Shown: positions 32,618 to 43,604, counted from the first letter of the stretch. The stretch: DNA of 64,000 bases from Pseudodesulfovibrio tunisiensis (GCF_022809775.1 NZ_CP094380.1:1723001-1787000), one strand, 5' to 3'. Numbers and translations: made by a program. Notes: generated by a model from the letters alone, not told the origin.

Positions 32618-33073
32618 CTACCAGAGCCAGGACGAATTCTCGCCCTCCACGGCAAACCGCATGGGCTCATGATGATCATCGGAAATCAGTTGCAACTCGC
32701 CTTCCTCGACATGAATCCTGTCGGCCTGCGACAGGGCGTTCAGAAAAAAATACTCCTGCTCGTCCAGGGACGGGCCGCAGGACTTCTTGGTGGACATGAG
32801 CGGACCAAAGACGAGAGCTTCGCCGTCAATGGAATACGTGCCGCCGAAATTGTTGCAGCCGGCACTGCCCGAGACCTTGCCGTCCTCGTCGAACAGGATG
32901 AAGATTCCGGTGTCTTCCAGCGGCTCGCGGCCATAGGCATCCACGAGCATCCACTTCTTTCCGGTAACGAGCTTGAGCAGGGTGTCCTGATCCATGGGCG
33001 CGGGCTCGTGCGAGGCGCACCCGGCCAGAACCAGCAACAGGGCACACAGGGAATATGCGGCAAAACGCTTCAT
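32618..33073 (-). CDS. META-domain (HslJ-like) lipoprotein
   Basis: The 151-residue precursor has a lipobox (VLAGC). A META domain follows: KKWMLVDAYGREPL, IFILFDEDGKVSGSAGCNNFGGTYSIDGEALVFGPLMSTKKSC, and a closing EEGELQLISDD. Such proteins in other bacteria are linked with heat or drug stress and their role is not well defined. RBS AAGGAG. Confidence 0.85.
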   Translation of the reverse strand: MKRFAAYSLCALLLVLAGCASHEPAPMDQDTLLKLVTGKKWMLVDAYGREPLEDTGIFILFDEDGKVSGSAGCNNFGGTYSIDGEALVFGPLMSTKKSCGPSLDEQEYFFLNALSQADRIHVEEGELQLISDDHHEPMRFAVEGENSSWLW

Positions 33074-33211
33074 GACGATGTCTCCTTGCTGAGATTGGTT
33101 GAACGGATTCAAACAGCCGAATCCGTGTAGCAGGTCGTGAAAGTTGTTGGCAAGGCGGCAGGAACCGCACTTCGGACAACAACGCTTCCTTTTTTTGTCA
33201 AAAGAAACGGA

Positions 33212-33943
33212 TCAGGCGCACAGGGCGCCGGTCAACCGGGGCAGAATGGTCCCGGCCTTGCCGTGCAGGGCAAAATCCACCAACCCGGAATTGGGCGTTG
33301 GTTCCAGATTGATCTCCACGGTCACGGCCCCCTGCTCCCGGGCGAGCTGGGCAAACGAGGCCGCAGGCTGGACCATGGCCGAAGTGCCCACGCTCAGAAA
33401 CACGTCGGCCTCGGCAATGGCGCGAATGGCCTGATTGAGCACGCCCGGCGGCAATGCCTCTCCGAACCAGACCACTCCGGGCCGGAGCAGGGCCCCGCAG
33501 GCCGGACAGGTCGGCACCCCGGACAGCATGGTCCTGTCCTCGTTTCGCCAGGAACACATCGTGCACTGCAATTCCCACAGGGAACCGTGCATCTCCAGCA
33601 GATTGCGCGATCCGGCCAGGGAATGCAGGCCGTCCACGTTCTGGGTGATGAGCAGAAACTCGGGCACCACGCACTCCAGATCGGCCAATGCCAGATGCGC
33701 GTCATTGGGTTCACTGTTCGCCACCAGTTCCCGCCGCCAGTTGTAGAATTCCCACACCAGCTCCGGGTCCTCGGCAAACGCATCGGGCCGGGCAAGCTCC
33801 TCGGCCCGGAACTGCCGCCACAAACCGTCCGCCTCCCGAAAGGTGGGAATGCCGCTCTCGGCGGACACGCCCGATCCTGTCAGCACCACGACGCGCTCGG
33901 CGCCATCCAGCAGAGCCTTGACCATTTCCAAATTTGCCAACAT
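33212..33943 (-). CDS. cobB: Sir2-family NAD-dependent protein deacylase
   Basis: This 243-residue sirtuin has TGSGVSAESGIPTFR, TQNVDGLHSLAG, the catalytic HGS, a zinc knuckle (CTMC...CPAC), VVWFGEALP, SVGTSAMVQPAAS and EINLEP. It removes acyl groups from lysines using NAD+. It is divergent from icd, an enzyme known to be acetylated in other bacteria, though any link here is only positional. Confidence 0.94.
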   Translation of the reverse strand: MLANLEMVKALLDGAERVVVLTGSGVSAESGIPTFREADGLWRQFRAEELARPDAFAEDPELVWEFYNWRRELVANSEPNDAHLALADLECVVPEFLLITQNVDGLHSLAGSRNLLEMHGSLWELQCTMCSWRNEDRTMLSGVPTCPACGALLRPGVVWFGEALPPGVLNQAIRAIAEADVFLSVGTSAMVQPAASFAQLAREQGAVTVEINLEPTPNSGLVDFALHGKAGTILPRLTGALCA

Positions 33944-34093
33944 TTTTTATTCCGTCATCAAAACAGGTTACAGAGCTCTATAGGACTTCGCACACCGAAA
34001 ACTTGCAAGCCGATGCATTCAGGGATAGTATGCACTTCCGTTTTTGTAAAAAAATGTGCACCACGTCATCCGCCACCGGCAAGGAGGTCTCCA

Positions 34094-35233
34094 TTGGCTG
34101 AAAAAACGATATTCTTCATCGAAGGCGACGGCATCGGCCCCGAGGTATGGAAAGCGGCCCGGCCCGTTCTGAACGCGGCCGTGGAAAAGGCCTACAAGGG
34201 CGAACACAGACTCGTCTGGAACGAGCTGCTCGCCGGAGAAAGGGCGTTCCGCGAAACCGGAAAACATCTGCCCGACGAAACCATGGACGCGCTGGCCAAG
34301 GCCGAACTCGCCATGAAGGGCCCGCTCCAGACCCCGGTGGGCAAGGGCTTTCGCAGCCTGAACGTCACCATGCGTCAAGTATTCGATTTATACGCATGCA
34401 TCCGCCCCATCAAGTATTTTCAGGGAATCGAATCTCCGGTCAAGCGGCCCGATCTGGTGGACATGACCGTATTCCGGGAGAATACCGAGGACGTGTACGC
34501 GGGCATCGAATTCCAGTCCGGCACGCCCGAGGCCGCCAGACTCATCGAATTTCTGGCCGACGAACTGGGCGCGAACGTGGATGCGAGCGCAGGCGTGGGC
34601 ATCAAGCCCATCACCCCTGCCGGGTCGAAGCGGCTGGTGCGCAGGGCGCTGGATTTCGCCATCGAACAGGGCAAGCCCTCGGTGACGCTGGTGCACAAGG
34701 GCAACATCATGAAATACACCGAAGGCGGCTTCCGGGCCTGGGGCTATGAACTGGCCGAACAGGAATACGCCGGAAAGGTGGTACGCGAGGGCGAGGAAGG
34801 TCCTGTCGTGCTCAAGGACCGCATTGCGGACGCCATGTTTCAGGAAGCCCTGATCCGGCCGGAACAGTATTCCGTGCTCGCCACCACCAACCTGAACGGC
34901 GACTACATCTCCGACGCACTGGCCGCGCAGGTCGGTGGTCTGGGGCTGGCCCCGGGCGTGAACATGGGCGACAGGCTCGCGTTCTTCGAGGCCACCCACG
35001 GCACCGCGCCCACCATTGCGGGCAAGGATCTGGCCAACCCCGGTTCCCTGCTCCTGTCCGGCGCCATGATGCTGGAACACATCGGCTGGAACGAGGCTGC
35101 CAGCCTGATCCACGCCGCCGTGGAAAAGGCCATCTCCGGCAAGAAGGTCACCGTGGACCTCGCCTGCCAGATTCAGGGCGCGACTCAGGTGGGCTGCGCC
35201 GAATTCGGCGACATCCTGCTGGCCAACCTGTAG
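34094..35233 (+). CDS. icd: Isocitrate dehydrogenase (NADP-type)
   Basis: The 379-residue enzyme decarboxylates isocitrate to 2-oxoglutarate. Landmarks: EGDGIGPEVW, SLNVTMRQVFDLYACIRP, DMTVFRENTEDVYAGIEF, LVHKGNIMKYTEGGFRAWGYE, TTNLNGDYISDALAAQVGGLG and FEATHGTAPTIAGKDLANP. It starts with TTG at 34094, 6 nt after a strong AAGGAGG; there is no ATG nearby. At 379 residues it is shorter than the E. coli enzyme (416). The terminator at 35259 makes it monocistronic. Confidence 0.93.
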   Translation: MAEKTIFFIEGDGIGPEVWKAARPVLNAAVEKAYKGEHRLVWNELLAGERAFRETGKHLPDETMDALAKAELAMKGPLQTPVGKGFRSLNVTMRQVFDLYACIRPIKYFQGIESPVKRPDLVDMTVFRENTEDVYAGIEFQSGTPEAARLIEFLADELGANVDASAGVGIKPITPAGSKRLVRRALDFAIEQGKPSVTLVHKGNIMKYTEGGFRAWGYELAEQEYAGKVVREGEEGPVVLKDRIADAMFQEALIRPEQYSVLATTNLNGDYISDALAAQVGGLGLAPGVNMGDRLAFFEATHGTAPTIAGKDLANPGSLLLSGAMMLEHIGWNEAASLIHAAVEKAISGKKVTVDLACQIQGATQVGCAEFGDILLANL

Positions 35234-35258
35234 CCGCACGTCCAACAATGAAAACGGA

Positions 35259-35290
35259 AGGCCGCCTGTTCAACGGGCGGCCTTTTTTGC
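35259..35290 (+). terminator. Terminator of icd
   Basis: AAGGCCGCC / GGCGGCC with a 9-nt loop is followed by six T. A second hairpin (GGCTGGGG-AACG-CCCCAGCC, 35297-35316) lies just beyond. Confidence 0.9.
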
Positions 35291-35418
35291 ATTCCGGCTG
35301 GGGAACGCCCCAGCCGCGCCGCCAAGGAAGAATGGGATCGACGCGCAGGCACACTGCGCGAGAGTCTGTCCATCCTGCAGCAACGCCGCAATCGGCCCTT
35401 TATCCCCAACCGCAGGAT

Positions 35419-36812
<1,394 letters not shown>

Positions 36813-36816
<4 letters not shown>

Positions 36817-39221
36817 GAATGCCTCTGTTCCTGCGAGGGAAGATGAATGGTGAACACGGCTCCGTCCTCGTAGCCGATCTCGATGCGGCCGCCCTGATCC
36901 TTGATCAGGCCATAGACCACGGCCAGTCCCAGCCCGGTGCCCTTGCCCACTTCCTTTGTGGTGAAAAACGGATCAAACACCGCGTCCATCAGGTCTTCGG
37001 GCACGCCCGGACCGTTGTCCGCCACGGAGACCGCCACTCCTCCCTCGCGGTCCGGGACTGCGGCAATGCGAATGCTCCCGGTTTCCGGCTCCACCGCGTC
37101 CATGGCATTGTTGAAGAGGTTGGCCATGACCTGCTCGAACTTCTGGCTGTTCACCTGAAACGGCTCCAGCTCCGGGGCCACGTCCACGCTCACGGACACG
37201 CCCTTTTTCGCCGCCTGCACGCTGAACACACGCTCGGATGCGGCAAGGGCCTGACGCAGATCGCAGGTCTCGTCGCTCACGCGCTCGGGTCGGGCAAAGG
37301 TCAGCAGGTCCTGAAGCACGTTCTGGGCCTGCGTGGCATGACGCAGAATCACCATCACGTCCTCTCTGCCCTGTTCCTCGGACAGGGTATTCCTGAGCAA
37401 CTCGCCGTAACACTTGATCACGCCCAGCGGGTTGTTCATCTCATGGGCCAGCCCGGCCGCGAACTGCCCCACCGTGGCCAGCTTCTCGCTCTGGCGTACC
37501 CGGGCCATCATGCGTTTCTGCTGGGTGATTTCATGGATGTACACGACCATGCGCCCGGCCTCGGCAAGCGGGTACATGCTGACCATGAAGAACCGGGACT
37601 CGGCCTGAATTTCCTCGGAATGAGGCACGCCACGCCCCATGGCCGACTTGAGCGGGCAGTCCGGCATTTCCTGATCCCCGCCAAAGAGCACGGGCAGCAG
37701 GCTGCCTGCATCCCCGGACTCCCGTCCGGTCAGATCGCCGGTCAGGTTACGCGCCGCCTGATTGGCCAGAATGACCTTGCAGGAGCCGTCCAGCAGCAGA
37801 AGCGGATCGCTGATGCCCTCGACAATGGATTGCAGCATGTCCTTCTGACGAAGCAGATTGTCCAGAATCGTCAGATTTTCCATGGCAATGCCGAGCTGCT
37901 GTCCCAGAGCGCGCAGGACCTCCTGATCCTGAAGCCGGATCGTGCGGCCGTCCTCCCATTCCATGACCAGAAGCCCGTCGGACACGGCCTCTGTCGCGCC
38001 CACCGGGATGTAGGCCCGGCCCGGAACGAACCGGGGCATGGCCGACACCAGAATTTCCTTCCAGTCATCGGGCAGCACGGGCTTGTGTTCCCTGTCCGGC
38101 CAGGAATGAAAGCGGGTCGAGGTCAGCATGCATTGAAATCCCACGCGGTCCGCACCGAAACGACGCCCGACAAGGGGCAGGCTGCGTTCCCAGAGAACCC
38201 GCCGGGACTGACTGGTGTTCAGCCGCCCCAGAAGCCGCACGAACAGCCGCACGTCGGCCTGACGCTCGGCCACCTCCTTGGACAGTTCCCGGGTACGCAA
38301 ATCCACGGTCCGCTCCAGATTCGCGGCATTGTCCTTGAGCTGCCGCTGCGCATCCAGCAGCCTGTCGCCCAGTTCCTCCATGCCGCGCACCATGCCTTCG
38401 ATCTCGTCCCCGTGTTCCAGAGACCGGGGCATGACCACATCGCCCTGCTCCCTGAACCGACCGCGAAACACCGCGGTCAACCGCCGCAGATTGTGCGTGA
38501 CCAGTCTGTTGAAAAAGACCTGAATCAGGGCGAAGAAGATCAGCATTCCCGAGGCGTACACCCCGAGATAGCCAACCGTGGCGTCCCGAATCTGCATGAC
38601 TGCGTCCTCCACGGGCACGCCCACCATGTCCAGCCCGTCCAATCCGTCCAGCGTATGGCCGAAACCGCGCTCCGAACCGTACCGCGACAGCAGCTCCCGG
38701 GGCGCTTCCCCGGGCTCGCCGTGGCAATGCATGCACTTGGCATGGAACCGCACGGGCCGGGCCGAAAGAAAGTATTCGTTGCCGTCCACCTTGCGATACC
38801 CCGCCCACATGTCCATTGCGGGATTCGCCCGGAAAAGGTCCAGAATCCCCTTTTCCATGGCATTCACTTCATAATCCGGATTCCGGGAATTCACGGCCAC
38901 GCGACGATACAGGTAGTCGGCCTCGGTCATCTTGAGCCGATCCATGACCTGCCGGGAAATGAACGAGGAACTCATGGCCTCGATGATGAATTCGTCGTCC
39001 GGGATGGTCTCGAACATCTTGGGCCGCAGGGTTTCCCGCACGTACCGCTGCACCGCGTCCACCTGTCCCAGCACAAGATGCGCCTTGTCCTGCACCTGGG
39101 AGCGGAGCAGCGAATTGAGATGAAAGGACATGCCAGCGGCAAAGAATATGCCGAGGGTCAGGACAATGGCTCCGAGCCCGAGCAGAAACTTGGTCTGAAG
39201 GCTGAGCGGTGGAAACTTCAT
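36813..39221 (-). CDS. Membrane sensor histidine kinase with a c-type-heme sensing domain
   Basis: The 802-residue kinase has a first membrane helix (FLLGLGAIVLTLGIFFAAG), then a periplasmic DUF3365-type domain with a c-heme motif C163-M-H-C166-H167, a second membrane helix near 220-240, a HAMP-like linker, a GAF-like and a PAS domain, HisKA (GLAHEMNNPLGVIKCYGEL) and HATPase (NLFNNAMDA, DNGPGVPEDLMD, GTGLGLAVVYGL). It should sense a redox state or a heme ligand and phosphorylate the overlapping sigma-54 regulator. The signal is unknown. Confidence 0.92.
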
Positions 39222-39334
39222 AGACTGGAAACTCCCGATTCACGATGTACGGCCCGTCCATTGTATGCTCATGCCGCGTTTCAGGGCAAGCCGGACAGCA
39301 CAATCGGGAAAAGCGCAAACCCGACTATTCAACC

Positions 39335-39352
39335 TGCAAACCGCGGTTTGCA
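39335..39352. promoter_or_regulatory. Palindromic enhancer-type site upstream of the sigma-54 promoter
   Basis: TGCAAACCGCGGTTTGCA is a perfect 18-bp palindrome about 64 bp upstream of the -24 element. A half-site (GCAAACC) lies nearby at about 39315-39321. The position and form fit a site for the NtrC-family regulator encoded next door. Confidence 0.65.
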
Positions 39353-39415
39353 CCAAACCAGAAGACATGAAAATCAAATCCAATGAATTCATATGAATAC
39401 ATGTTTGTGATTTTT

Positions 39416-39430
39416 GGCACGCGCCTTGCC
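39416..39430 (+). promoter_or_regulatory. Sigma-54 (-24/-12) promoter
   Basis: TGGCAC-N5-TTGC matches the sigma-54 consensus exactly, 38 bp before the ATG of the transporter gene. A cognate two-component system lies immediately on the other side. Confidence 0.85.
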
Positions 39431-39468
39431 TAGGGAAAAGGCAAAACCAACCCCAAAGGAGAGGTGAT

Positions 39469-41109
39469 ATGGCAAATTCCGATGTCGGACGTCCGAGCAA
39501 CGTCCCCCTCTGGATTCTGAGCGGACTCCTGCTGCTCTACGGAATCCTCGTCTATTCCGGCATGTTCGAACAGCTTTTCAAGACCCTGCATGTCCACAAG
39601 CAGGTCGACCTCATGGAGGCCATGAGTTTCATTCTGGGCGGCGTGGGTGTCGTGACGGCCCTGATGCGCGGCGGACGCATGAACAAACCCCAGACCAAAC
39701 TGGACATCTTTGTTCTGGAAACCATTCCCGGCATCCTGTTCATCATCGTGCTGGCCATGGGCATCCGCTGGTTTGCCGAGCCTCTGGTCACCATCATGTC
39801 GGACAGCCTGGTGCCGGTGCTCGGGTTCAAGATTCACAAGGTCCTGAACCTCAACTACGTGGTGCTCGGCATCATCGTGGGCATCGTGATCACCAACAGC
39901 TGGGGCATCCCGGCCTTTGCCGCCTCGGGTGTCAAGACCGCCCGATTCGTGCTGAAGATGGGCGTCATCCTGCTCGGCGCGCGCTACTCCTTTGCGGAGC
40001 TGGCCAAGCTGGGCATGGTTTCCGTCTGGATGATCGGCTTCTTCGTGCTGGGCACCGTGTTCTTCGTGCTCTTTCTGGGCAAGATGTTCCGGCAGCCCAA
40101 GTCCATGACCGGCGTGCTTTCCGCAGGCATGGGCGTGTGCGGCGTGTCCGCCACCGTGGCCTGCGCCCCGGTCGTGCGCGCTCGCTGCTCCGAGATGGCC
40201 TATACCATCGGCACCATCCTCGGCTTCGGCATCCTGTGCATGTTCGCCTTCCCCACCATCGGCAAGATCGTGGGCATGAACCCGACCCAGTTCGGCGCGT
40301 GGGCCGGTACAGGCATCCTGAACTCCGCACAGGTCGCGGCTGCGTGCCTCGCCTTCAACTCCGTGGACATCAAGACCCTGAAGGTCGGCGAAATCTTCAA
40401 CATCACCCGCGTCCTGTTCCTGCCCGTGATCGTGCTGGTTCTGGCCTCCTGGTACGGCAAGCAGTCCGGGCAGAAACTGTCCTTCAAGGAAGTGGTGATC
40501 GACAAGTTTCCCCTGTTCATCATCGGCTTCCTGATCCTGTTCTTCATGTCCTCCATGGGCGTGTTCTCACCGCCCAGCCATTACAAGGGCAAGTATCTCG
40601 ACTTCAGCTACAACCAGCGCACCGAAGTCACTCCCGAGGAACTCGTGGTGCTGGGCTCTGCTCAGGCTGCGGGCATTCCCGGCCTGAAAGCCGAGGAACA
40701 GGCCGCATTCAACGATCTCGTGCACCAGCGCCAGATCGCGGGCAACTATGACGAACGCGACAACAAGTCCGTTTTCGATGCCACGGCCCGCAAGCGCATG
40801 GCGGCTCTGGAATCCATCATCGCCCGCGACAAGGGCGGCGAAATCACCATAGCCAAGGATGTGAAGTCCGCAATCAAGCACGCGGTCAAGCAGGTACACA
40901 AGAAGTCCAAGACCATCGTGACCCTGACCGACGCCATGATCTGGTTCTTTGCCTACGGCCTCATCGGCCTCGGCATGCAGATCACGCGCAAGTCCCTGGC
41001 TCAGGCCGGCGGCTGGCCTCTGGTCATGGGCGCCATCTCCGGCGTGACCAAGGCCACCCTGTCCTTCATCGTCGTCATGTACTTCGTCAAGGACGTCGTG
41101 CTCAAGTAA
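39469..41109 (+). CDS. YeiH/UPF0324-family putative anion (sulfate) exporter
   Basis: This 546-residue protein has about eleven membrane segments and the family core: LNLNYVVLGIIVGIVITNSWGIP, KMGVILLGARYSFAEL, SAGMGVCGVSATVACAPVVRA, GTGILNSAQVAAACLAF and YGLIGLGMQITRKSL. It is longer than YeiH (about 350) because of an extra soluble segment (about 365-475) between the later helices. RBS AGGAG. Sulfate export is a family annotation, not proven. It is the first gene of a sigma-54-driven operon of five genes. Confidence 0.85.
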   Translation: MANSDVGRPSNVPLWILSGLLLLYGILVYSGMFEQLFKTLHVHKQVDLMEAMSFILGGVGVVTALMRGGRMNKPQTKLDIFVLETIPGILFIIVLAMGIRWFAEPLVTIMSDSLVPVLGFKIHKVLNLNYVVLGIIVGIVITNSWGIPAFAASGVKTARFVLKMGVILLGARYSFAELAKLGMVSVWMIGFFVLGTVFFVLFLGKMFRQPKSMTGVLSAGMGVCGVSATVACAPVVRARCSEMAYTIGTILGFGILCMFAFPTIGKIVGMNPTQFGAWAGTGILNSAQVAAACLAFNSVDIKTLKVGEIFNITRVLFLPVIVLVLASWYGKQSGQKLSFKEVVIDKFPLFIIGFLILFFMSSMGVFSPPSHYKGKYLDFSYNQRTEVTPEELVVLGSAQAAGIPGLKAEEQAAFNDLVHQRQIAGNYDERDNKSVFDATARKRMAALESIIARDKGGEITIAKDVKSAIKHAVKQVHKKSKTIVTLTDAMIWFFAYGLIGLGMQITRKSLAQAGGWPLVMGAISGVTKATLSFIVVMYFVKDVVLK

Positions 41110-41119
41110 GGAGACCATC

Positions 41120-41299
41120 ATGGAAAAGAACGTGAAAGCGGAAAATTGCACCGTGAACAACGGCCAGCAGGATCAGCAGGACAACGAGGAGCGCGCCCTG
41201 TCCGTGTTCGCCTCGGAACGGAATGAGGACCTCACCGCACTCAGCCTCGTGCTGGTGGTGACCTTCTTCGTGCTCCTGTTCACCAAGTGGCTCGCCTAG
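41120..41299 (+). CDS. 59-residue single-pass membrane protein
   Basis: The start has AAGGAG 5-6 nt upstream, 10 bp after the transporter's stop. It has a polar, Gln/Asp/Glu-rich N-terminal half and one hydrophobic segment (LTALSLVLVVTFFVLLFTKWLA) to the end. It may be an accessory subunit of the transporter. No family recognised. Confidence 0.72.
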   Translation: MEKNVKAENCTVNNGQQDQQDNEERALSVFASERNEDLTALSLVLVVTFFVLLFTKWLA

Positions 41300-41364
41300 C
41301 AGCCAGACAACAACCGACCCGGAGGGGAGTATCCGCTCCCCTCCGGCATTCCAGCAGGATAGCC

Positions 41365-41811
41365 ATGTTCAGACACATTCTCCTCGCCACCCACGGAACC
41401 CCGGGCGCGCAAAAGGCCGAGACCCTCGCACTGGACTGGGCCAGACAATCCGGCGCAAGACTCACCGTGCTGTCCATTGTCAACGAGGACTGGAGCTTCA
41501 TGACCGGGGATGACTGGCTCAATACCTCCACCACCCGCAACAAGTTCGCCAAGTACGTGGAAGACCAGATTTCCGGGGAAATAGGCCGCCTCTGGGAGCG
41601 CATCCGTCAGGATTTCGCCCCCCTGGAACCGGAATTTCTCCGCAAGGTGGGCAAACCCGAAACCGTGCTGGCCGAAACAGCTCGGGAACTCGGCACGGAC
41701 GTGCTCGTCGTGGGTGCAAACCAGAAGAAGCAGGCCCCGGGATTCAAGGCGCGGCTCAAGAACAAGGAACTGCATCCCCTGCTGCCCTGCCCCCTTGTCG
41801 TGGCGCCGTAG
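41365..41811 (+). CDS. Universal stress protein (UspA family)
   Basis: This 148-residue protein has the UspA fold: MFRHILLATHGTPGAQKAETLALDWA, TELGTDVLVVGANQ-type motif (RELGTDVLVVGANQKK) and LPCPLVVAP at the end. The ATP-binding G-x2-G-x9-GS pattern is not clear (NQKKQAPGFKARLKN), so nucleotide binding is doubtful. It is the third gene of the sigma-54 operon. Confidence 0.85.
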   Translation: MFRHILLATHGTPGAQKAETLALDWARQSGARLTVLSIVNEDWSFMTGDDWLNTSTTRNKFAKYVEDQISGEIGRLWERIRQDFAPLEPEFLRKVGKPETVLAETARELGTDVLVVGANQKKQAPGFKARLKNKELHPLLPCPLVVAP

Positions 41812-41820
41812 TTCGTTGCC

Positions 41821-42417
41821 ATGACACGAAAAACAGGCCAACATACGACCATGAACCGAAAAGCCGAACGCATGGAATCCACATGGATGGAACTGAACCT
41901 GCCCTGGACCGCCGAGTTCTGGAGCTCGCTCACCCCGGACAGGTTGCTGGCCCTGAATCCGCACTGGCACATCACGCCGATGCCCGACGGAGGTTTCGAG
42001 GTCGAGGACATCCTGCTGCGCACCCGCTTCACGCTCCGGACGGAATGCGTTGCAAGCGACTCAGGCTGGACCATGCACGCTCCGGACATGGGATTGACCC
42101 TGCGGGCCAAGCCCATGAATCAGGGCGACAACACGGCGCTGGCCTATGTCTGCGAGCCCGCAGGAAACGGGGTCACCATCGGACAGATGGAGGAAAATCT
42201 CCGCTACTGGCTCGCCAGCCTCCGGGAATACTACCGGCTCTATGCCGAGGACACTTTCAAGACCCGGTTCTGGCGCTTTTTCATGAACCGGATCATGCTC
42301 AGGATGAATCCGACCCAGCGCAGGATATGTGCCTTCATCATGAAGGTCACGCTTCTGGAGATCATCCTCATCCTCGTGCTGATCATCGGATTCTGGTTCT
42401 ACAACAGGATGGGTTGA
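41821..42417 (+). CDS. Tail-anchored membrane protein of unknown function
   Basis: The 198-residue protein has a soluble N-terminal region rich in Trp and Thr and one C-terminal membrane helix (VTLLEIILILVLIIGFWFY). In-frame ATGs at 41851 and 41872 are alternative starts. It follows uspA by 9 nt and precedes another small membrane protein by 1 nt. No family recognised. The operon suggests a part in the same stress or transport response. Confidence 0.7.
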   Translation: MTRKTGQHTTMNRKAERMESTWMELNLPWTAEFWSSLTPDRLLALNPHWHITPMPDGGFEVEDILLRTRFTLRTECVASDSGWTMHAPDMGLTLRAKPMNQGDNTALAYVCEPAGNGVTIGQMEENLRYWLASLREYYRLYAEDTFKTRFWRFFMNRIMLRMNPTQRRICAFIMKVTLLEIILILVLIIGFWFYNRMG

Positions 42418-42418
42418 C

Positions 42419-42733
42419 ATGAACGCACATCGCTCCATTGCAGGAAACTGGTTCCGCCACTTTTTCGTCGGCCTCTACGCCATGACGTATCTGTCATTCG
42501 GGTTCATGCTCGTGTACCAGTACATCGGCATGAAGTTCGACTGGCCCGGCGTCTTCCTCACCATGATCCACGACGCCGCAGGCAATCCCTGGCTGGACGT
42601 GAACTGGTCTCATCCCGTGGTTCTTGGCTGGGCCACTCTGGTGCTCTGCGCCGCCACGGTCTGGGGACTCTTCAAGCGTCACGATTTCATGGAATATCGC
42701 GAAGCCGCGACCGAAAGCCAGCCCGGTTTCTAA
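42419..42733 (+). CDS. Small two-helix membrane protein
   Basis: This 104-residue protein has two hydrophobic segments (FFVGLYAMTYLSFGFMLVYQY and HPVVLGWATLVLCAATVWGLF) joined by a polar loop (MIHDAAGNPWLDVNW). Its ATG is 1 nt after the preceding stop. It is the last gene before the operon terminator. Function unknown. Confidence 0.7.
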   Translation: MNAHRSIAGNWFRHFFVGLYAMTYLSFGFMLVYQYIGMKFDWPGVFLTMIHDAAGNPWLDVNWSHPVVLGWATLVLCAATVWGLFKRHDFMEYREAATESQPGF

Positions 42734-42763
42734 AGCCGAGGCACATGTTTCGGGAATGGCCCG

Positions 42764-42812
42764 GCCCGCAAGGACGGCATCCGTGCCCCAGCCGTCCCTG
42801 CGGGCTTTTTTT
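42764..42812 (+). terminator. Terminator of the sigma-54 operon
   Basis: A 15-bp stem (GCCCGCAAGGACGGC / GCCGTCCCTGCGGGC, one mismatch) is followed by seven T. The next 200 bp contain a run of nine G at 42890-42898 and no gene I can support. Confidence 0.9.
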
Positions 42813-43021
42813 CGCGTGCCAGTTCGTTGACCGGTACGTGACCGTAGGCTAGGAGGGAAAAACAGGCACTCGGCGGCTCCCCTCTATGCGGGGGGGGGAA
42901 ATCCCGAACATCAGGATGCTACGCCGTCCAAAGGGAGCTTGCGCGACCTGCATGGCAGCGCAGTGAATTGCGGGGCAGCTCGGTTTGTCCTGTCGAAAAG
43001 AGGCCCCGGGGAGGAAAAGGA

Positions 43022-43510
43022 ATGAAGGAATGGAAGACGGGGTGGATGCGGAGGATCAAGGCAGCGCCCTGGCCGCATGGCACGGCTTTGTGTTCCCTGC
43101 TTGTGGCTCTCGGGCTGGGGGTGAACGCCAGTTCCTCGCTGGCCGAAGGATTGCGTCTTGAAGCCGCAATGGTCGCCTGCTGGGCCTTTGGCTGGCTCGT
43201 GGTCGCTCTGATCGCCGGAGCGGACGGAATCTCCCGGCACAGGGAATACCGCCGTATCAAGGCCATGTTCGCCCGATACGGATTCAACCGGCGCATCCTC
43301 GCCCCGGTATCCGCATCCCGCTGCCAGCGCGACGCCGCCCTGCTGGCGGCAGCCGAAACCGGGCACCTCGCCCATGCCCGGGACTATTTCCGGTCCCGAG
43401 GCTATCGCTGGTATCACATCCTGCCCGACTCGGTATGCCGCAATCCGCTGGTCTTTCTCTCCCCGAGCTTCATCCGCTCCGCGTTTCTGCCGGGCAAGAG
43501 GAGAGCATAG
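43022..43510 (+). CDS. Membrane protein of unknown function
   Basis: This 162-residue protein has two hydrophobic segments (GTALCSLLVALGLGVNASSSLAEG and MVACWAFGWLVVALIAGADG) and a basic cytoplasmic C-terminal half (YRWYHILPDSVCRNPLVFL). RBS AGGAAAAGGA. It stands alone between two terminators. No family recognised. Confidence 0.65.
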   Translation: MKEWKTGWMRRIKAAPWPHGTALCSLLVALGLGVNASSSLAEGLRLEAAMVACWAFGWLVVALIAGADGISRHREYRRIKAMFARYGFNRRILAPVSASRCQRDAALLAAAETGHLAHARDYFRSRGYRWYHILPDSVCRNPLVFLSPSFIRSAFLPGKRRA

Positions 43511-43537
43511 CTTCCCCAAAAGCATCAGTCGGCAAAG

Positions 43538-43594
43538 CCCGCAAGACGCAAAAGGCCCGGACCTTGAAGGTCCGGGCCTTTTGCGTCTTGCGGG
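43538..43594. terminator. Very long perfect inverted repeat, bidirectional terminator
   Basis: Arms of 26 bp pair without mismatch around a TTGAA loop, with GCAAAAGGCC inside the left arm and its complement in the right. It lies between the membrane-protein gene and the convergent hydrogenase operon. The A and T runs lie within the stem rather than after it, so it may act as a terminator or a blocking RNA hairpin. Confidence 0.7.
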
Positions 43595-43604
43595 GAACGG
43601 CAAA

